From Chlorocebus sabaeus (lineage: Eukaryota > Chordata > Mammalia > Primates > Cercopithecidae): a stretch of 64,000 nt of DNA. Under the pieces are notes generated by a model that saw only the letters and a list, made by a program, of their open reading frames with translations, was not told where the DNA came from and made no database searches. The stretch lies in contig NC_132911.1 of the NCBI RefSeq assembly GCF_047675955.1, positions 70,341,133 to 70,405,132 on the forward strand, written 5' to 3'. Both the position numbers and the translations under genes were made by a program. The stretch's first letter is position 1, and each line of letters opens with the position of its first letter. This document shows positions 46,983 through 58,837 of this stretch, one piece after another.

Positions 46983-47490
46983 TGAGAAGATGCATTTAAA
47001 TAAAGTAATATATTCACACACCAATTGTGGAGTAGCTTTTTATACATTTTCCTTATTTGATAAACTAAGGCATGAGAATGCAGAAATTCTCTGTGCATGC
47101 TTATGTCTGTGGCACCTGATTTTCAATGTGTGTGCATACATTGCAATTTACTTTTCAGTATTACCAAATTAAAATGCATTAATTTGATTATTCTGCCTAG
47201 GTGACCTTTGAAAAAAGTGATCTTTGGATACAGTATGGAGGGTGAAAGGGATTCTTAAAGTTATAATATAGATCTATGATTTGAGAAATAACATAATGCA
47301 GATAACTTAAATGTGCAGTAAACTAAATATCCAAATCCGTAGAAATCACCCCTAACAGATCTGATCTTACATGTAGGAATAACTTCTGGAAAGGAGTCAT
47401 TGGAGAATCAATTTAAATGCTTTTAAAACCTAAAAACACAATCCAAGAAACATGGGCACAAAAACAGGGATTCCTTCATGTTTTGTTTTG

Positions 47491-47622
47491 TTTTTTTTTT
47501 TTTGAGACGGAGTCTCGCTCTGTCGCCCGGGCTGGAGTGCAGTGGCCAGATCTCAGCTCACTGCAAGCTCCGCCTCCCGGCTTTATGCCATTCTCCTGCC
47601 TCAGCCTCCTGTGTAGCTGGGA
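47491..47622 (-). mobile_element. Young 5'-truncated Alu (AluYR-like)
   Basis: T-tail, then GAGACGGAGTCTCGCTCTGT with almost no decay, ending abruptly after GTAGCTGGGA, so only the 3' arm is present. GTGGCCAGATCTCAGCTCAC and the TTTATGCCATT block resemble the Old World monkey AluYR lineage as I remember it. Confidence 0.85.
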
Positions 47623-49189
47623 AATGGTTACATAATATACGGTACAGGTAAATTAAAACAGACCCGACACAACAGTCTAATAAAGAAATACCAGAAATAA
47701 TAGGTAACTGGTGGGCATATTTTTGTCACTTGCATCACCTTGTACCTTCACAAACTTCTATTAGCATAGCTCGTGGCAAAAAAACACCATCTCCAAGTTG
47801 GCTAACAGAAACATTTGTTGAAATAAATCTACCATTTCCAATGACAGCCTTCAGAAATGCCTAGGGTGGACAGGTGGTTTGGTAATTGTTTATAACTGTT
47901 CTTTACATAGATTAAGTAACTGTCTTCTGCTTCCACAGGAGGACTGAGGAAAGGTTCTCAAACAGCAAAATATCTAACTGCTTCACTGGCAACAATAACT
48001 TTTGTTAATCTCTTCTGATTATCAAAGCCATATGGGCTCTTTGCAGAAAACTTAGAAAAATCAGAAAAGCATAAAGAATATAAAATTTCTCAGAATATCA
48101 GAATCTAAAGATCATCACAGATAATTAATATTTTGCTGTCTCCCTTGAGCATTTTTCCTGAGCTCATAATCATAATTTAGATAATACCATGTTCTTAATA
48201 CTGAATCTCTGCTTTAAAAAAAAAAAAAAAAACACCTCTCATTTTAACACTTAAAATAATTGAGAGAGTAAATTTCAAATGTTCTCATCACCAGAAATTG
48301 GTAAGTGAGGTAATGGATATGTTCATTAGCTTGATTTAGCCGTTCCACAATATACACATATATCAAAACATGTTATACACCATAAACAATTTTTATTTGT
48401 CAATTTACATTAATTAATTAATTCATTGAAAAATAATTTGTTGAAGAAATCTTCCCCAGGTTCCTATATTAGGTTTAGCACCTGTGCCTTATATTTTCCT
48501 AACAGCATGAATGTCCTTCATTGTAAAGCTCACATTTTGTTATAGTTACTGGTACAATATATGCCTCCTTTGCTGGACAGTAAACTGTGTAGCAGGACTT
48601 TGATTGTCTTTGTAAGTTGCCATATCCATTTATCTTGCCCCAAACATGGTAGATTTCCAGTAAGCCTGTTGAATGAATGAAATGCAGAAAATCTGTTGAA
48701 TGAATGAAGTATAAAAATTACCCATAAACTGTACATATTATCCAGACATAACTAAATAACATTTTATAGTTAAAATTTTATAATCTACTTTTTTCCACTT
48801 AAAATTATATCTCAAGCATTTTCCTATATCCAAATGAAATCCTTTTTTTATTGCGTGGTATTGCATCAAGATGTGCCAAATTTTCTATTCATTCTTCATT
48901 GTTGATCACTGCCCAAATGACCTGCTTTTTATTCTTTTTCATCTTACTCTTGCACTTTTAAGTAACATACCCACAGAATTATTTCTTGATTCTTCAGATG
49001 TAAGCAATATCTCTTAACTCCCAGATTGTAAGATGAGATTATTTATCCCTTCAACTTTTCAGACACCCTCCTGCACCTTGATCTCTCAGTCTCTTTCATC
49101 TATACTTTTACTTCTAGATTGTCCATGTTAATTATTTTTATAATCATAGTTAAATCTTTCATGCTTTTGTGCTTTTACTATAATTGATT

Positions 49190-49222
49190 CTACACTTGAT
49201 CTTAGCCAAAGGGCTAAGAAGC
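49190..49222 (-). pseudogene. U2 snRNA 5'-end fragment
   Basis: CTACACTTGATCTTAGCCAA and the following GGGCTAAGAAGC are the reverse complement of nearly all of the first 35 nt of U2 snRNA (GCTTCTCGGCCTTTTGGCTA...), with about two differences. There is no U2 promoter or body, so it is a nonfunctional fragment. It abuts a GATA microsatellite. Confidence 0.8.
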
Positions 49223-49224
49223 TC

Positions 49225-49225
<1 letters not shown>

Positions 49226-49264
<39 letters not shown>

Positions 49265-49272
49265 CAGATAGA
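49226..49272. repeat. (GATA)n microsatellite
   Basis: About 12 GATA units with one GACA variant. Confidence 0.97.
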
Positions 49273-49916
49273 TTCTAAAAGTGGGAAGCCAATATAGTTT
49301 TTAACTATTGACTATGTAAATTGTTCACTGAAGAGTAAGATCATGGACTCTGATTACATTTGTTATCTTGTTTTTTTCTACAATTTTCAATTGACACTTT
49401 TATATTTTTTATATTCCCATTTTGTTTTTTTCCTAGAATTACGAACTGTCCTAATTTTGTTTTTTTTTTCAAATTTTCAATCATGATAAGTAATCTATTA
49501 AGTCTTCCCCCTCCCTCTTTTTAAGACCTCCATCCTTGAGCATGCTAACCTGCTGCTTTCAAACTAGTTACTTTCTAAATCTGATGCACAGGTGTCTTCC
49601 TGGGACTTCTCTTTTCTTCTTCCCCGGATTGAATTCCCTGTCCAGAATAACAGGACTTTCTCCCTCTTGATTTCTGAATTTTATTTTGCTAGAGAACATC
49701 CTCAGGTAACTTTCTAGGAAAGGATGTATGAGACACATATTTTCTGACTCCTTGCATTCCTGAAAATGGTTATATTTTATCCAGATATTTGAGTGATGCT
49801 TTACCAAGGTATATAATTTCAGGTTAAATATAATTCTCTTCTAGAATTTTAAGTATTATTCTCTTGTGTTGTATTATCCAGTGCTGCTGATAAGAAATCC
49901 AGTATCATTCTAATTT

Positions 49917-50229
49917 TCCTTTTCTTTCTTTCTTTCTTTTTTATATTCACAGAGTCTCACTCTGTCACCCAGGCTGGACAGTGTAGTGGTGCGATCTCAA
50001 ATCACTGCAACTTCTGCCTCCTGGGTTCAAGCGATTCTCCTACCTCAGCTTCCAAAGTAGCTGGGACTACAGGCATGCACCACCATGCCTGGCTAATTTT
50101 TGTGTTTTTAGTAGAGATGGAGTTTCACCATGTTGGCCAGACTGGTCTTAAACTCCCAACCTCAGATGATCCAACCGCCTCGGCCTCCCAAAGTTCTGGG
50201 ATTACAGGAGTGAGCCACCATGCCCAGCC
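49917..50229 (-). mobile_element. Alu SINE, minus orientation
   Basis: A TTTC-rich head is followed by AGTCTCACTCTGTCACCCAG and both arms, ending GAGCCACCATGCCCAGCC. The translated frame at 50075 is Alu-derived. Confidence 0.94.
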
Positions 50230-51016
50230 TGATTCTCATTTTTCACAGGACCTTTTTAATTATTATCTCCTGAAGCTTTTAGTCTCTTCTTTTTTTGTTG
50301 ATGTTCTGAAATTTTAGAATGGTCTTCGGGTCTTTTTTTATGTACTAATTTTAATTTGGAGGCTCTTACTCTTCAAGGGTAAAAAAAAAAACTCCTATAT
50401 TATTTATGTTATAATTTTTTTCCATTTTTCTCTATTTTTTCTTTTTGGAGATTTCTGTTATGAGATGTTCTCCCCTCTATTGGCCATCTGTGTTTACTAT
50501 TTTCTGTCCTGTTAGAACTTTTAGTTTGCGGTCTTTAGTTTAGAAAGTCTACTTTCTAAGATATTCTTCAATATCTTCCAGCTCTTCAGTTACTTTCATT
50601 TTACAACTGCATATTCAACCTCCAGACTTTTTATTCTTTCTCCATACTTTTTTCATAACTCCTGTTCTTGCTTTACAGTGGAATGTTCTCTCCAATTTCT
50701 TTAAGAATGTTAACTAGAAGGTTTCTAAGTTTTCTTTCTTTCCCTGAATTATCTATTCCATCTGTGGTCATTATTTATCTTAAATTCTCAATTTTATGCT
50801 GGAGATCTTTGTGAAATCCTTGAAGGTGACCCTGTGTATATTGGTAGCACCCTCATGTTTAATAGTTATTCAGTACAAAGCTGATGAACGCTGTGTGCAG
50901 GGTAAGGAGCCTGCTTCTCGCCAAGCAGTCTTCCTTCCAGGGTGATCACACAGTGAACTAGTCTTTACTCGGGATACGCATGAATGTCATATTGTCAATT
51001 TTATTTAAGAAAAATG

Positions 51017-51410
51017 TATGTATTAGTTTTCTGAGTATGCCGTAGCAAATACCAAGCTGGATAACTTAAACAGCAGAAATTTATTTTCTACATTCTGGAA
51101 GCTAGAAGTCCAAGATCAAAGTGTCAACAGAGTTGCTTTCTTCCCAGGCCTCTCTCCTTGGCTTGTAGTTGGCCATCTTCTCCCTGTGCCTTCATACGGC
51201 CTTTCCTCTGTGCATGTCCATGCTTCCATCTCCTCTGCCTACAAAAACACCAGCCATATTGGATTAGGGCCCACCCATATGACCTAATTTAACCTTAATT
51301 ACCTCTTTAAAGGCCCTGTTTCCAAATACAGTCATATTCTGAAATATGGGAAGTTAGGACTTCAATATGTGAATTTTTCTACATCGAGGAGACACATTTA
51401 GGCCAATAAC
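51017..51410 (-). mobile_element. MLT1-type MaLR LTR, minus orientation
   Basis: Reverse-complement MLT1 text: AACAGCAGAAATTTATTTTC, CTAGAAGTCCAAGATCAAAG, GGCCCACCCATATGACCTAA, ending in CACATTTAGGCC. It is old and diverged. Confidence 0.75.
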
Positions 51411-53030
51411 AATATATTTGTCAATGTTTATTTCTTTATTTGCTTTTTGCCTAACAGGCAGACATTTGAATGTCTGGCCTTCTCCACATGGGATGAGAAA
51501 AGCTGGTGGAGAGGTTGACTCTTCCATATATAAACTTTCAAGTATTCCTCATATTTTTGACCCTTTTCTCATTCCTGTCTTTGGCGAGACTTGGAGATTC
51601 TGAGCGTTGAGCCCCTCCTAGGCTCTGCAGTTGTGCTCCTCCTTCAGCTGCCTGCCTCCTACAGCTGCTTCCTCCACATTTTCCGCGGGAGACACTGCAT
51701 CTTCTCTGTCCTCCACCTTCCTGTGCCTTTGTGGACCCCTTACAGCTGCTTTCTCTCCCTTGCTTCCTCAAACACCATCTTCTCTGCTCTCATTATTTCA
51801 GAAGTTTGCTAAACCCTCTCACCTGCTTACATTTTTTATCCTATTCTTTTCATCATTTGGGGTTTATACTATCATTTTAATGGAGTCTCATAGAAATGAC
51901 AGGTAAACACACATGCATTTTGGAAAGACCCCTCTGAATGCAGTATGGAGGGTACATTGGTGGGGCAGGAAGACAGAAAAGAGACTTAACGGTCTTTGGG
52001 TTATTAGCCCTGGGCCTCCGCACAATGAGCATCACAGGCCCAGGGATGACAGGAGGTGTGGAAGGCAAGGGCAGCGTCCCAGGAGCCCAGGACTCTCTAC
52101 CTGTGGGCAGCCACATCGCTGTCCACGTTTTGGTGGGAACAGGTCCCCATCAATCAAAAATTCTGTCAGCACCCCTGAGTCATCACTGAGTGCCTTACCT
52201 CCTTTCCTAAGAAAATGGCAAGGACTTTGTTACCTGTGCGTCTATTTTTCCAGAAGTTGAGAAGTAACTGACCCTGGGAAGATGACTCAGAGCATTAGAA
52301 AACCAGCACGTTTCTGCTTCTCTTACAAGCCCTGGTCTTGACAGACACAATTGCCCTTTCTATTTACATCATAATACATCGATTGTTCTGTTTCAGACTC
52401 CAGGTAATGGATGGAGGGCAGTGAGAGGATGTGTATGAACTTTCTGTCATGAAGGACAATTTACAGAACTAATTATCCTACAACGGTCGCTCAGAAAAAA
52501 GAAATTCATCAACCAGGCACCCCGAATAAGTATTTATATTCATGAGCATCACTTGACTCTGAAGAAAGAGTTCCCAAAGAAGCCTCCTAGGAATGTTGCT
52601 GGTGTCATAAAAAGGGAAAGGAAAAGTTAAATTCATATTTTACTGCAGAATTTGTTAGTGTTTTTTTATTCAGCAGTATAAATCCCTAAGGCTTTAGCAT
52701 TTCCCAGACTTATTTGACCACAGAACATGTCTATCATTGGACAAACTGGGAAATATAATAAGCCCAAAGGCATTTTATGAGGAGTCCAGGTAGACTTTTT
52801 TCTTTACCATTTAAGTTCATGATTAGAGCTACTAGTAATTTTCTACCACTCCAAGGAGAAAATTTAAAATGTCACTTTTTGCCCTTGAAGAGAGGGTCTC
52901 AGGGTATGGAAATTTGTCTGTTTTCACTGCTTCTGAGGATTACCTGTCCTAGGAAAGGTCACCTTCCAACAAGAAGCTGCCAAACCTCTACTCACCATCC
53001 ATGAAATGGTCAACTCTGTTTGCATAATCA

Positions 53031-53286
53031 TCCTTGAAAGGTGATTATGGGAAACCTATGTCTGAAAAAGAAAGGATCTGATTTTCCACATTCACTATTC
53101 TTTTTGCATTTTAGGAGTAATCTGAGCAACAACATGGTCAGGATAACAGAAAAAGACTTAGCGACCTTAAGCAGCAGTGATGTTTAATGCACCTATTCAT
53201 ATAAAGTATAGATACATAGTTGAGCCTCACCTCATTTTCCAACTTGTTTTCTTTGTATTTTAATTCCTAATAGCTATAAAGTTCCT
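53031..53286. repeat. Direct repeat copy 1 (~255 bp)
   Basis: The sequence from TCCTTGAA and GTGATTATGGGAAACCTATG to GCTATAAAGTTC reappears at 53838-54098 in the same orientation, with substitutions and small indels. Confidence 0.88.
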
Positions 53287-53837
53287 GGTCAGAGGAAGGA
53301 GTTGATCTCTACACAAATGTAGCCCAGTGGAAACCCATGGACCTACCTTGCAAAGGAGAACCTCTTTGAGTAGGCAGGTGTGTCCTAGACGAAACTGGTT
53401 GCAATGGATGAAGTTGGGCTTTTCATAAGGGAAAGTCAGTTATTCGAGAAACAACAAGCAATGAGGGCTACAGAGGTGGACAGAAACTTGGGAGGCCAAC
53501 ATTCAGGAGCTGTGGATTTCAAAGATGTTACAGGTTGTGGGTTCAGACCTTTCGCAAACCTTGGAACAAGATCTTTTCATCTTCAAGGCTTCTGTTATCC
53601 ACCTGTAGAACATTCTCTTCATTTTGAGAGCTAGCTATTTCTGTTCATGTGTGTGTGTTTATCTGTCTGTCCCCCAGTTCAGTTATGAACTTACTTCCCA
53701 CTTCTTTTAGTCCGTGACTCCTAATATACTGCTTAGGCATGGTACATATTTGTTGTTGAGGATTGACTATGTGTGTCCTATTTAGGAGAAAGGCTACATC
53801 AATTCAAGATGGTCTCATAATTGTGAAAGCCAATGAG

Positions 53838-54098
53838 TCCTTGAAGTGTGATTATGGGAAACCTATGCTGGAAAAAGAAAGGATCTAATTTTCCACAGTC
53901 ACTATTCTTTTTACATTTTAGGAGTGTTCTGAGCAACAACATTGCCAGGATAATAGAAAAAGACTTAACAGTACTAAGCAGCAGTGATGTTTAATTCTCC
54001 TATTTATATGAAGTTAAATATAGATACATATTTGAGCCTTACCTCATTTTTCAACTTACTTTCTTTGTACTATAATTCCAAACAGCTATAAAGTTCTG
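53838..54098. repeat. Direct repeat copy 2 (~260 bp)
   Basis: Second copy of 53031-53286, offset by roughly 807-812 bp. The 550 bp between the copies is not repeated after copy 2, so this is not a simple tandem duplication. Confidence 0.88.
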
Positions 54099-54246
54099 CC
54101 TTGTGTTAAGGTGCTTTTATGTTTCCAGAAACAATGATAATTGTAATAATTGTGATAATTGTTTTTAATTTGAATGGAGAAATACAATTATATAACCTGA
54201 TAGATTTATTCTATAAAAGTGCTATTCTGCTTTTTGAAGTAGGACA

Positions 54247-54632
54247 GTGCTGGCTGGGGACTAAATGTTTGTGTACCCCCAAAATTTGTATGTTGAAACC
54301 TAATCCCCAATGTGATGGTATTTGGAGGTGGGGCCTTTGGAAGGTAATTAGGTCATGAGGGTGGAAACCCCATGAGTGGGATTAGTGCCTTTATAAAAAG
54401 AGACAGAAGAGATGATCTCTCTTCCTCTCTGCCGTGTGAAGATACAATGAGAAGTCATCCATCTGCAAACTAGGAAGAAGGTCCTCGCCAGACACTGGAT
54501 CCACTGGCGCATTGATCTTGGATGTCCAAGCCTCCAGAACTGTGGGAAATAAATGTTTGTTATTGAAGCCATCTACTATTCTATGGCATTTTTTTTTTTT
54601 TTTTTTTTTTTGGCAGCTCAAACTGACTAAGG
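54247..54632 (+). mobile_element. MLT1A-like MaLR LTR
   Basis: LTR text includes GGACTAAATGTTTGTGTACC, GGTATTTGGAGGTGGGGCCT, GAGGGTGGAAACCCCATGAG, CCTCCAGAACTGTGGGAAAT and a GACTAAGG end. A long T-run at 54588-54611 interrupts the 3' part. Confidence 0.85.
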
Positions 54633-55184
54633 TGAGCAGCATATCTGATTCTTGTTTGTAATGGAATTCGTTCTAATATCTTTACTTAAATATTTCACTA
54701 CAAACAAAGCACTTCAAAGCAGCTTTACAACACTTTTCTGTGGGGACACACTAGGGGACACATTAGACTTCTAAGTATGACCTTTGTCAAGCTACTTGAA
54801 TACAGGTCTGACTCTTGCTTTCTAGCTGCGTGACCTTGGACAATTTATTTAAATTTTCTTAACTCATTTCCCTTTTTTTTTTTTGTCAAGCCAATATTAA
54901 ATGTAAGTCTCCTTATTTGTTTCTCTTGTGGGAGTAAATGAGATAGTGCACTCAGGGCCTAGTTATAAGTATTTAATAAACATTTGTCATTGTTGTTGGG
55001 GTAATGATGTGTTGCTTGGTACTGTTGAAGGTGGCAATTCTGTCTAATCTCAGGTCCTCCAAGCCTACAATCTGTGCTCAGTCACAATAAGTGTTTATTA
55101 ATGAAATAAAAGAATAAGATAAATATACTCACTAGGTTTTTCTTCTAATATTAGAAGCTCTCAGCCACCTAGTTGATTGAAGAT

Positions 55185-55720
55185 ATTTCTTCAATTTATA
55201 GACTTTATTTTAGATTGAGAGAAAAATTGAGGAGAAAGTAGAAAGTTCTCATAGATTCTTTCTCCCCACCCCAACACCACCCCTCCCTTTAGCTTCCCCC
55301 TATTATTAACATCTTGCAGTTGTTTCAATTGATGAGCCAATATTGATGCATTATTATTAACTAAAGCCCATGGTTTCCATTAGGGTTCACTGTTGGCATT
55401 TTATATTCTATGAGCTTTGACAAATGCATAGTGTCATGTATCCACCATTACAGTATCATACAGAACAGTTTCACTGCCCTAACAGTCCCCTGAACTTCCC
55501 CTATTCATCCCTTCCTCCCCTCAGCCCCTGGCAACCATTCATCCTTTTAGTTTCTGTAATTTTGCTTTTTTCCTAGAAAGACATGCAGTTGGAATCACAC
55601 AGTATGGAGCTTTTCTGACTGGTTTCTTTCACTTACACAATATATATTTTATATGTGTAAGTTCCTCCATGTTTATTCAAACAAAGCTATGTTTTTACTT
55701 AGGAATAGAGTCATTTTTAT
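55185..55720 (-). mobile_element. Old L1 3' remnant, minus orientation
   Basis: L1M-like reverse text: CCCATGGTTTCCATTAGGGT, GTGTCATGTATCCACCATTA, CCCCTGGCAACCATTCATCC, GGTTTCTTTCACTTACACAA. It is noncoding. Confidence 0.75.
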
Positions 55721-56281
55721 GGGAATTATCCATTTGGCTAACATAACTCTTCTTAGTAAATGCTCATTTAAGGACTACTTCCTTGTTGAAACCCCTATTC
55801 TTAGTCTAATTTATTAATTTAACAGAAAACAGGCACGCTCAAAGGGGAATTTTGCATCTTAAGGAGAGATTAAAAACAATAATTAAAAATGATTAGTAAT
55901 TAAGTGCTAATTGGTAATGAACTGCTAATTAAAAGCAAAATTCAAGAGTACATGTATGCCTTTTTCCTTTCATGATTAGTAAGTCCATCACTTCCTGGTG
56001 GGAGCCTTGATTATACCACAGGCTCTTAGGGACCTGTCAGATTCTCCTAAGGTAACATGAATTATTACTCATAGTGAACTGGCTGGAAATTCTTTTTTTA
56101 ATTTATAACTATCTATAACTTAATTGCTTCTGTATGACTTTACTATCATTCCATTCTTGGTATCTTTCTAAGGTCAAGGTAATAGAAAAGAATCATTCAT
56201 CATAAATTTTAAAACTCCCCTTTTACTCATCTTGTCTGTCTCCCTGATTAGATTTCTGAAGGATCCTCCCTTTCTCCAGCT

Positions 56282-57289
56282 TGAGATACTGGGGGAACCT
56301 GCCCCCAATATTTCAATGTAGGTTCTATTTTCTATAAGTGTTGGCCAGCTGAGAAATAAAGAAAGAGTACAAAGAGAGGAATTTTACAGCTGGGCCGCTG
56401 GGGGTGACATCACATATCGGTAGGACTGTGATGCCTGCCTGAGGTTCAAACCAGCAAGTTTTTATTAAGGGTTTCAAAAGGGGAAGGGGTGTAAAACAGG
56501 GAGTAGTTACAAAGATCACATGCTTCAAAGGGCAAAAAGCAAAACAAAGATCACATGCTTCTGAGGGAACAGGACAAAGGCAAAGCAGAACTACTGATAA
56601 GGGTCTATATTCAGCTATGTGTATACTGTCTTGATAAACATCTTAAACAACAGAAAACAGGGTTTGAGAGCAGAGAACTGGTCTGACCACAAATTTACCA
56701 GGGCAAGTTTTTTCCCACCCTAATAAGCCTGAGGGTACTGCAGGAGACCAGGGCGTATCTCAGTCCTTATCTCAACAGGATAAGACAGACACTCCCAAAG
56801 TGGCCGTTTATTGACCTCCCCCGAGGAATGCATTCCTTTCCTAGGGTATTAATATTAATATTCCTTGCTAGGAAAAGAATTTAGCAATATCTCTCCTACT
56901 TGCACGTCCATTTATAGGCTCTCTGCAAGAAGAAAAAGATGGCTCTTTTGGCCCGACCCCGCAGGCAGTCAGACTTTATGGTTGTCTTCCCTTGTTCCCT
57001 AAAAGTCACTGTTACTCTATTCTTTTTCAAGGTGCACTGATTTCATATTGTTCAAACACACATGTTTTACAATCAATTTGTACAGTTAACACAATTATCA
57101 TGGTGGTCCTGACATGACATACATCCTCAGCTTATGAAGATAACAGGATTAAGAGATTAAAGACAGGCATAAGAAATTATAAAAGTATTATTTGGGAACT
57201 GATAAATGTCCATGAAATCTTCACAATTTGTGTTCCCCTGCTGCGGCTCCAGCTGGTCCCTCCATTCGGGTCCCTGGCTTCATGCAACA
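56282..57289 (-). mobile_element. HERV-K-type LTR, ~1.0 kb, minus orientation
   Basis: Read on the minus strand, this begins TGTTGCATGAAGCCAGGGAC. It holds a U3 with TATA-like AGCCTATAAATGG, then AATAAAAACTTGCTGGTTTG and an R/U5 with CTTTATTTCTCAGCTGGCC, and ends in GGGGGCAGGTTCCCCCAGTA. The arrangement is that of betaretrovirus-like (HML) LTRs. I cannot fix the subfamily. No internal viral genes flank it, so it appears to be a solo LTR; no clear target duplication was found. Confidence 0.82.
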
Positions 57290-58100
57290 AGGAGATGGGG
57301 ACAGCACAGATACAGCTGCCTTCATGCCTTCCCAGGGTGCCAGCCCCAGACGAGCAGGACTCTTCTGGACTTAATTTCCTTGATAATTTTGTGTTCATCC
57401 TGTTCCACTAGATACTCTAAGATACAGTTTCTTCTGCAGCCCTTCAGCCTTCCCTCTCAGCTTTTTAAAGTTTACAACCTTCAAGTGCTTACAAACAGTA
57501 TGTCACTCCTCTGGTCTTAATTTAGAAGATGCACAAATATATTTACCTGGCTTTTGGAGTGCTTTTTAAAAAGCCACCTTCCTGGGCCCTTGAACTTTTC
57601 ATAGATGGGGAAAGAGAAGATTCTTCACCAAACTGCCTGAGACTGGGTGGTTTGGATTTCTTTAAAACAGCTGTTGTTTCCTTCCTGCTGTCATTTCTGC
57701 ATCTAATCATGGGGGCAGCTCCTGATCAAAGAGCATTGTACTGGTGAGGCACCCATTCTCCCACATACGGGCTGACCCCTGGTGTAGAGTGAGTGAGGTG
57801 AGCCTGGTCAGGATGGGGTTGGGAGTACCAAGAAAGAGATGGCTCAATGCAGGGCCCTTGTGTCCACACAAGTTTCATTCACATCCCCAAAGCAGTGTCG
57901 AGCTCCTGAAGCCACATCAGCTCTCCAATACTAAGCCCCAAGGTTCTTTGAGCAAAGTAGTAGACTGAGAACCAAGAAGACAATGAAGAATAAACATTAA
58001 CAATGGCTGAAAATTGGGGGTTTAGGTTTTTTATGAAATACGAAAATACCAATCACATTTGTATCTGTTGGGGTTTTATCAGAAATCTTCTAGGGGAACT

Positions 58101-58639
58101 GTCATGGTTAATATTTAGTGTCAACTTGATTGGATTGAAGGATGCAAAGTATTGTTTCTGAGTGTGTTTGTGAGGGTGTGGCCAAAGGAGGTAACATTTG
58201 AGTCAGTGGACTGGGAGAGGCTGACCCACCCTCAATCTGGGTGGGCACCGTCCAATCAGCTGCCAGTGTGGCTAGAATAAAGCAGGCAGAAGTTGGAAGA
58301 TAAGATAAGAACACTTGTTGAGTCTGCCGGCCTTCACGTTTCCCCTGTGCTGCATGTCTTCTGCCCTTGAATATCAGACTCCAAGTTCTTCAGCTTTTGG
58401 ACTCTTGGACTTACACCAGTGATTTTCCAGGGGCTCTTAGATCTTCGGCCACAAACTGAAGGCTGCACTGTCAGCTTCCCTACTTTTGAGGTTTTGGGAC
58501 TCAGACTGGCTTCCTTGCTGCTCAGCTTGCAGATGGCCTATTGTGGGACTTCACCTTGTGATCATGTGAGTCAATACTCCCCTTCACGTATACATCTATC
58601 CTATTAGCTCTGTGCCTCTGGAGAACCCTGACCAATACA
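58101..58639 (+). mobile_element. LTR-like interspersed repeat, family not named
   Basis: Text common in primate genomes runs from GTGTCAACTTGATTGGATTG through GGGTGGGCACCGTCCAATCA and GCTTGCAGATGGCCTATTGT to GGAGAACCCTGACCAATAC. I recognise the family but not its name. Confidence 0.65.
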
Positions 58640-58789
58640 GGAACTAAAAGGGGCTAAGCAGTTCTCAGAACTAACCACTGAGACTTTTCCTCTGGGAACT
58701 TTGGGGTACTGCAGCTCCTTCTCTTTTGGTCAAAAAAACTGCAATCATGGCTTCTCTTGTTTATGATTCTTCCAGAAGCTTTATGTGTT

Positions 58790-58790
58790 T

Positions 58791-58837
<47 letters not shown>
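58790..58837. repeat. (TTTC)n microsatellite
   Basis: About 12 clean TTTC units. Confidence 0.97.
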
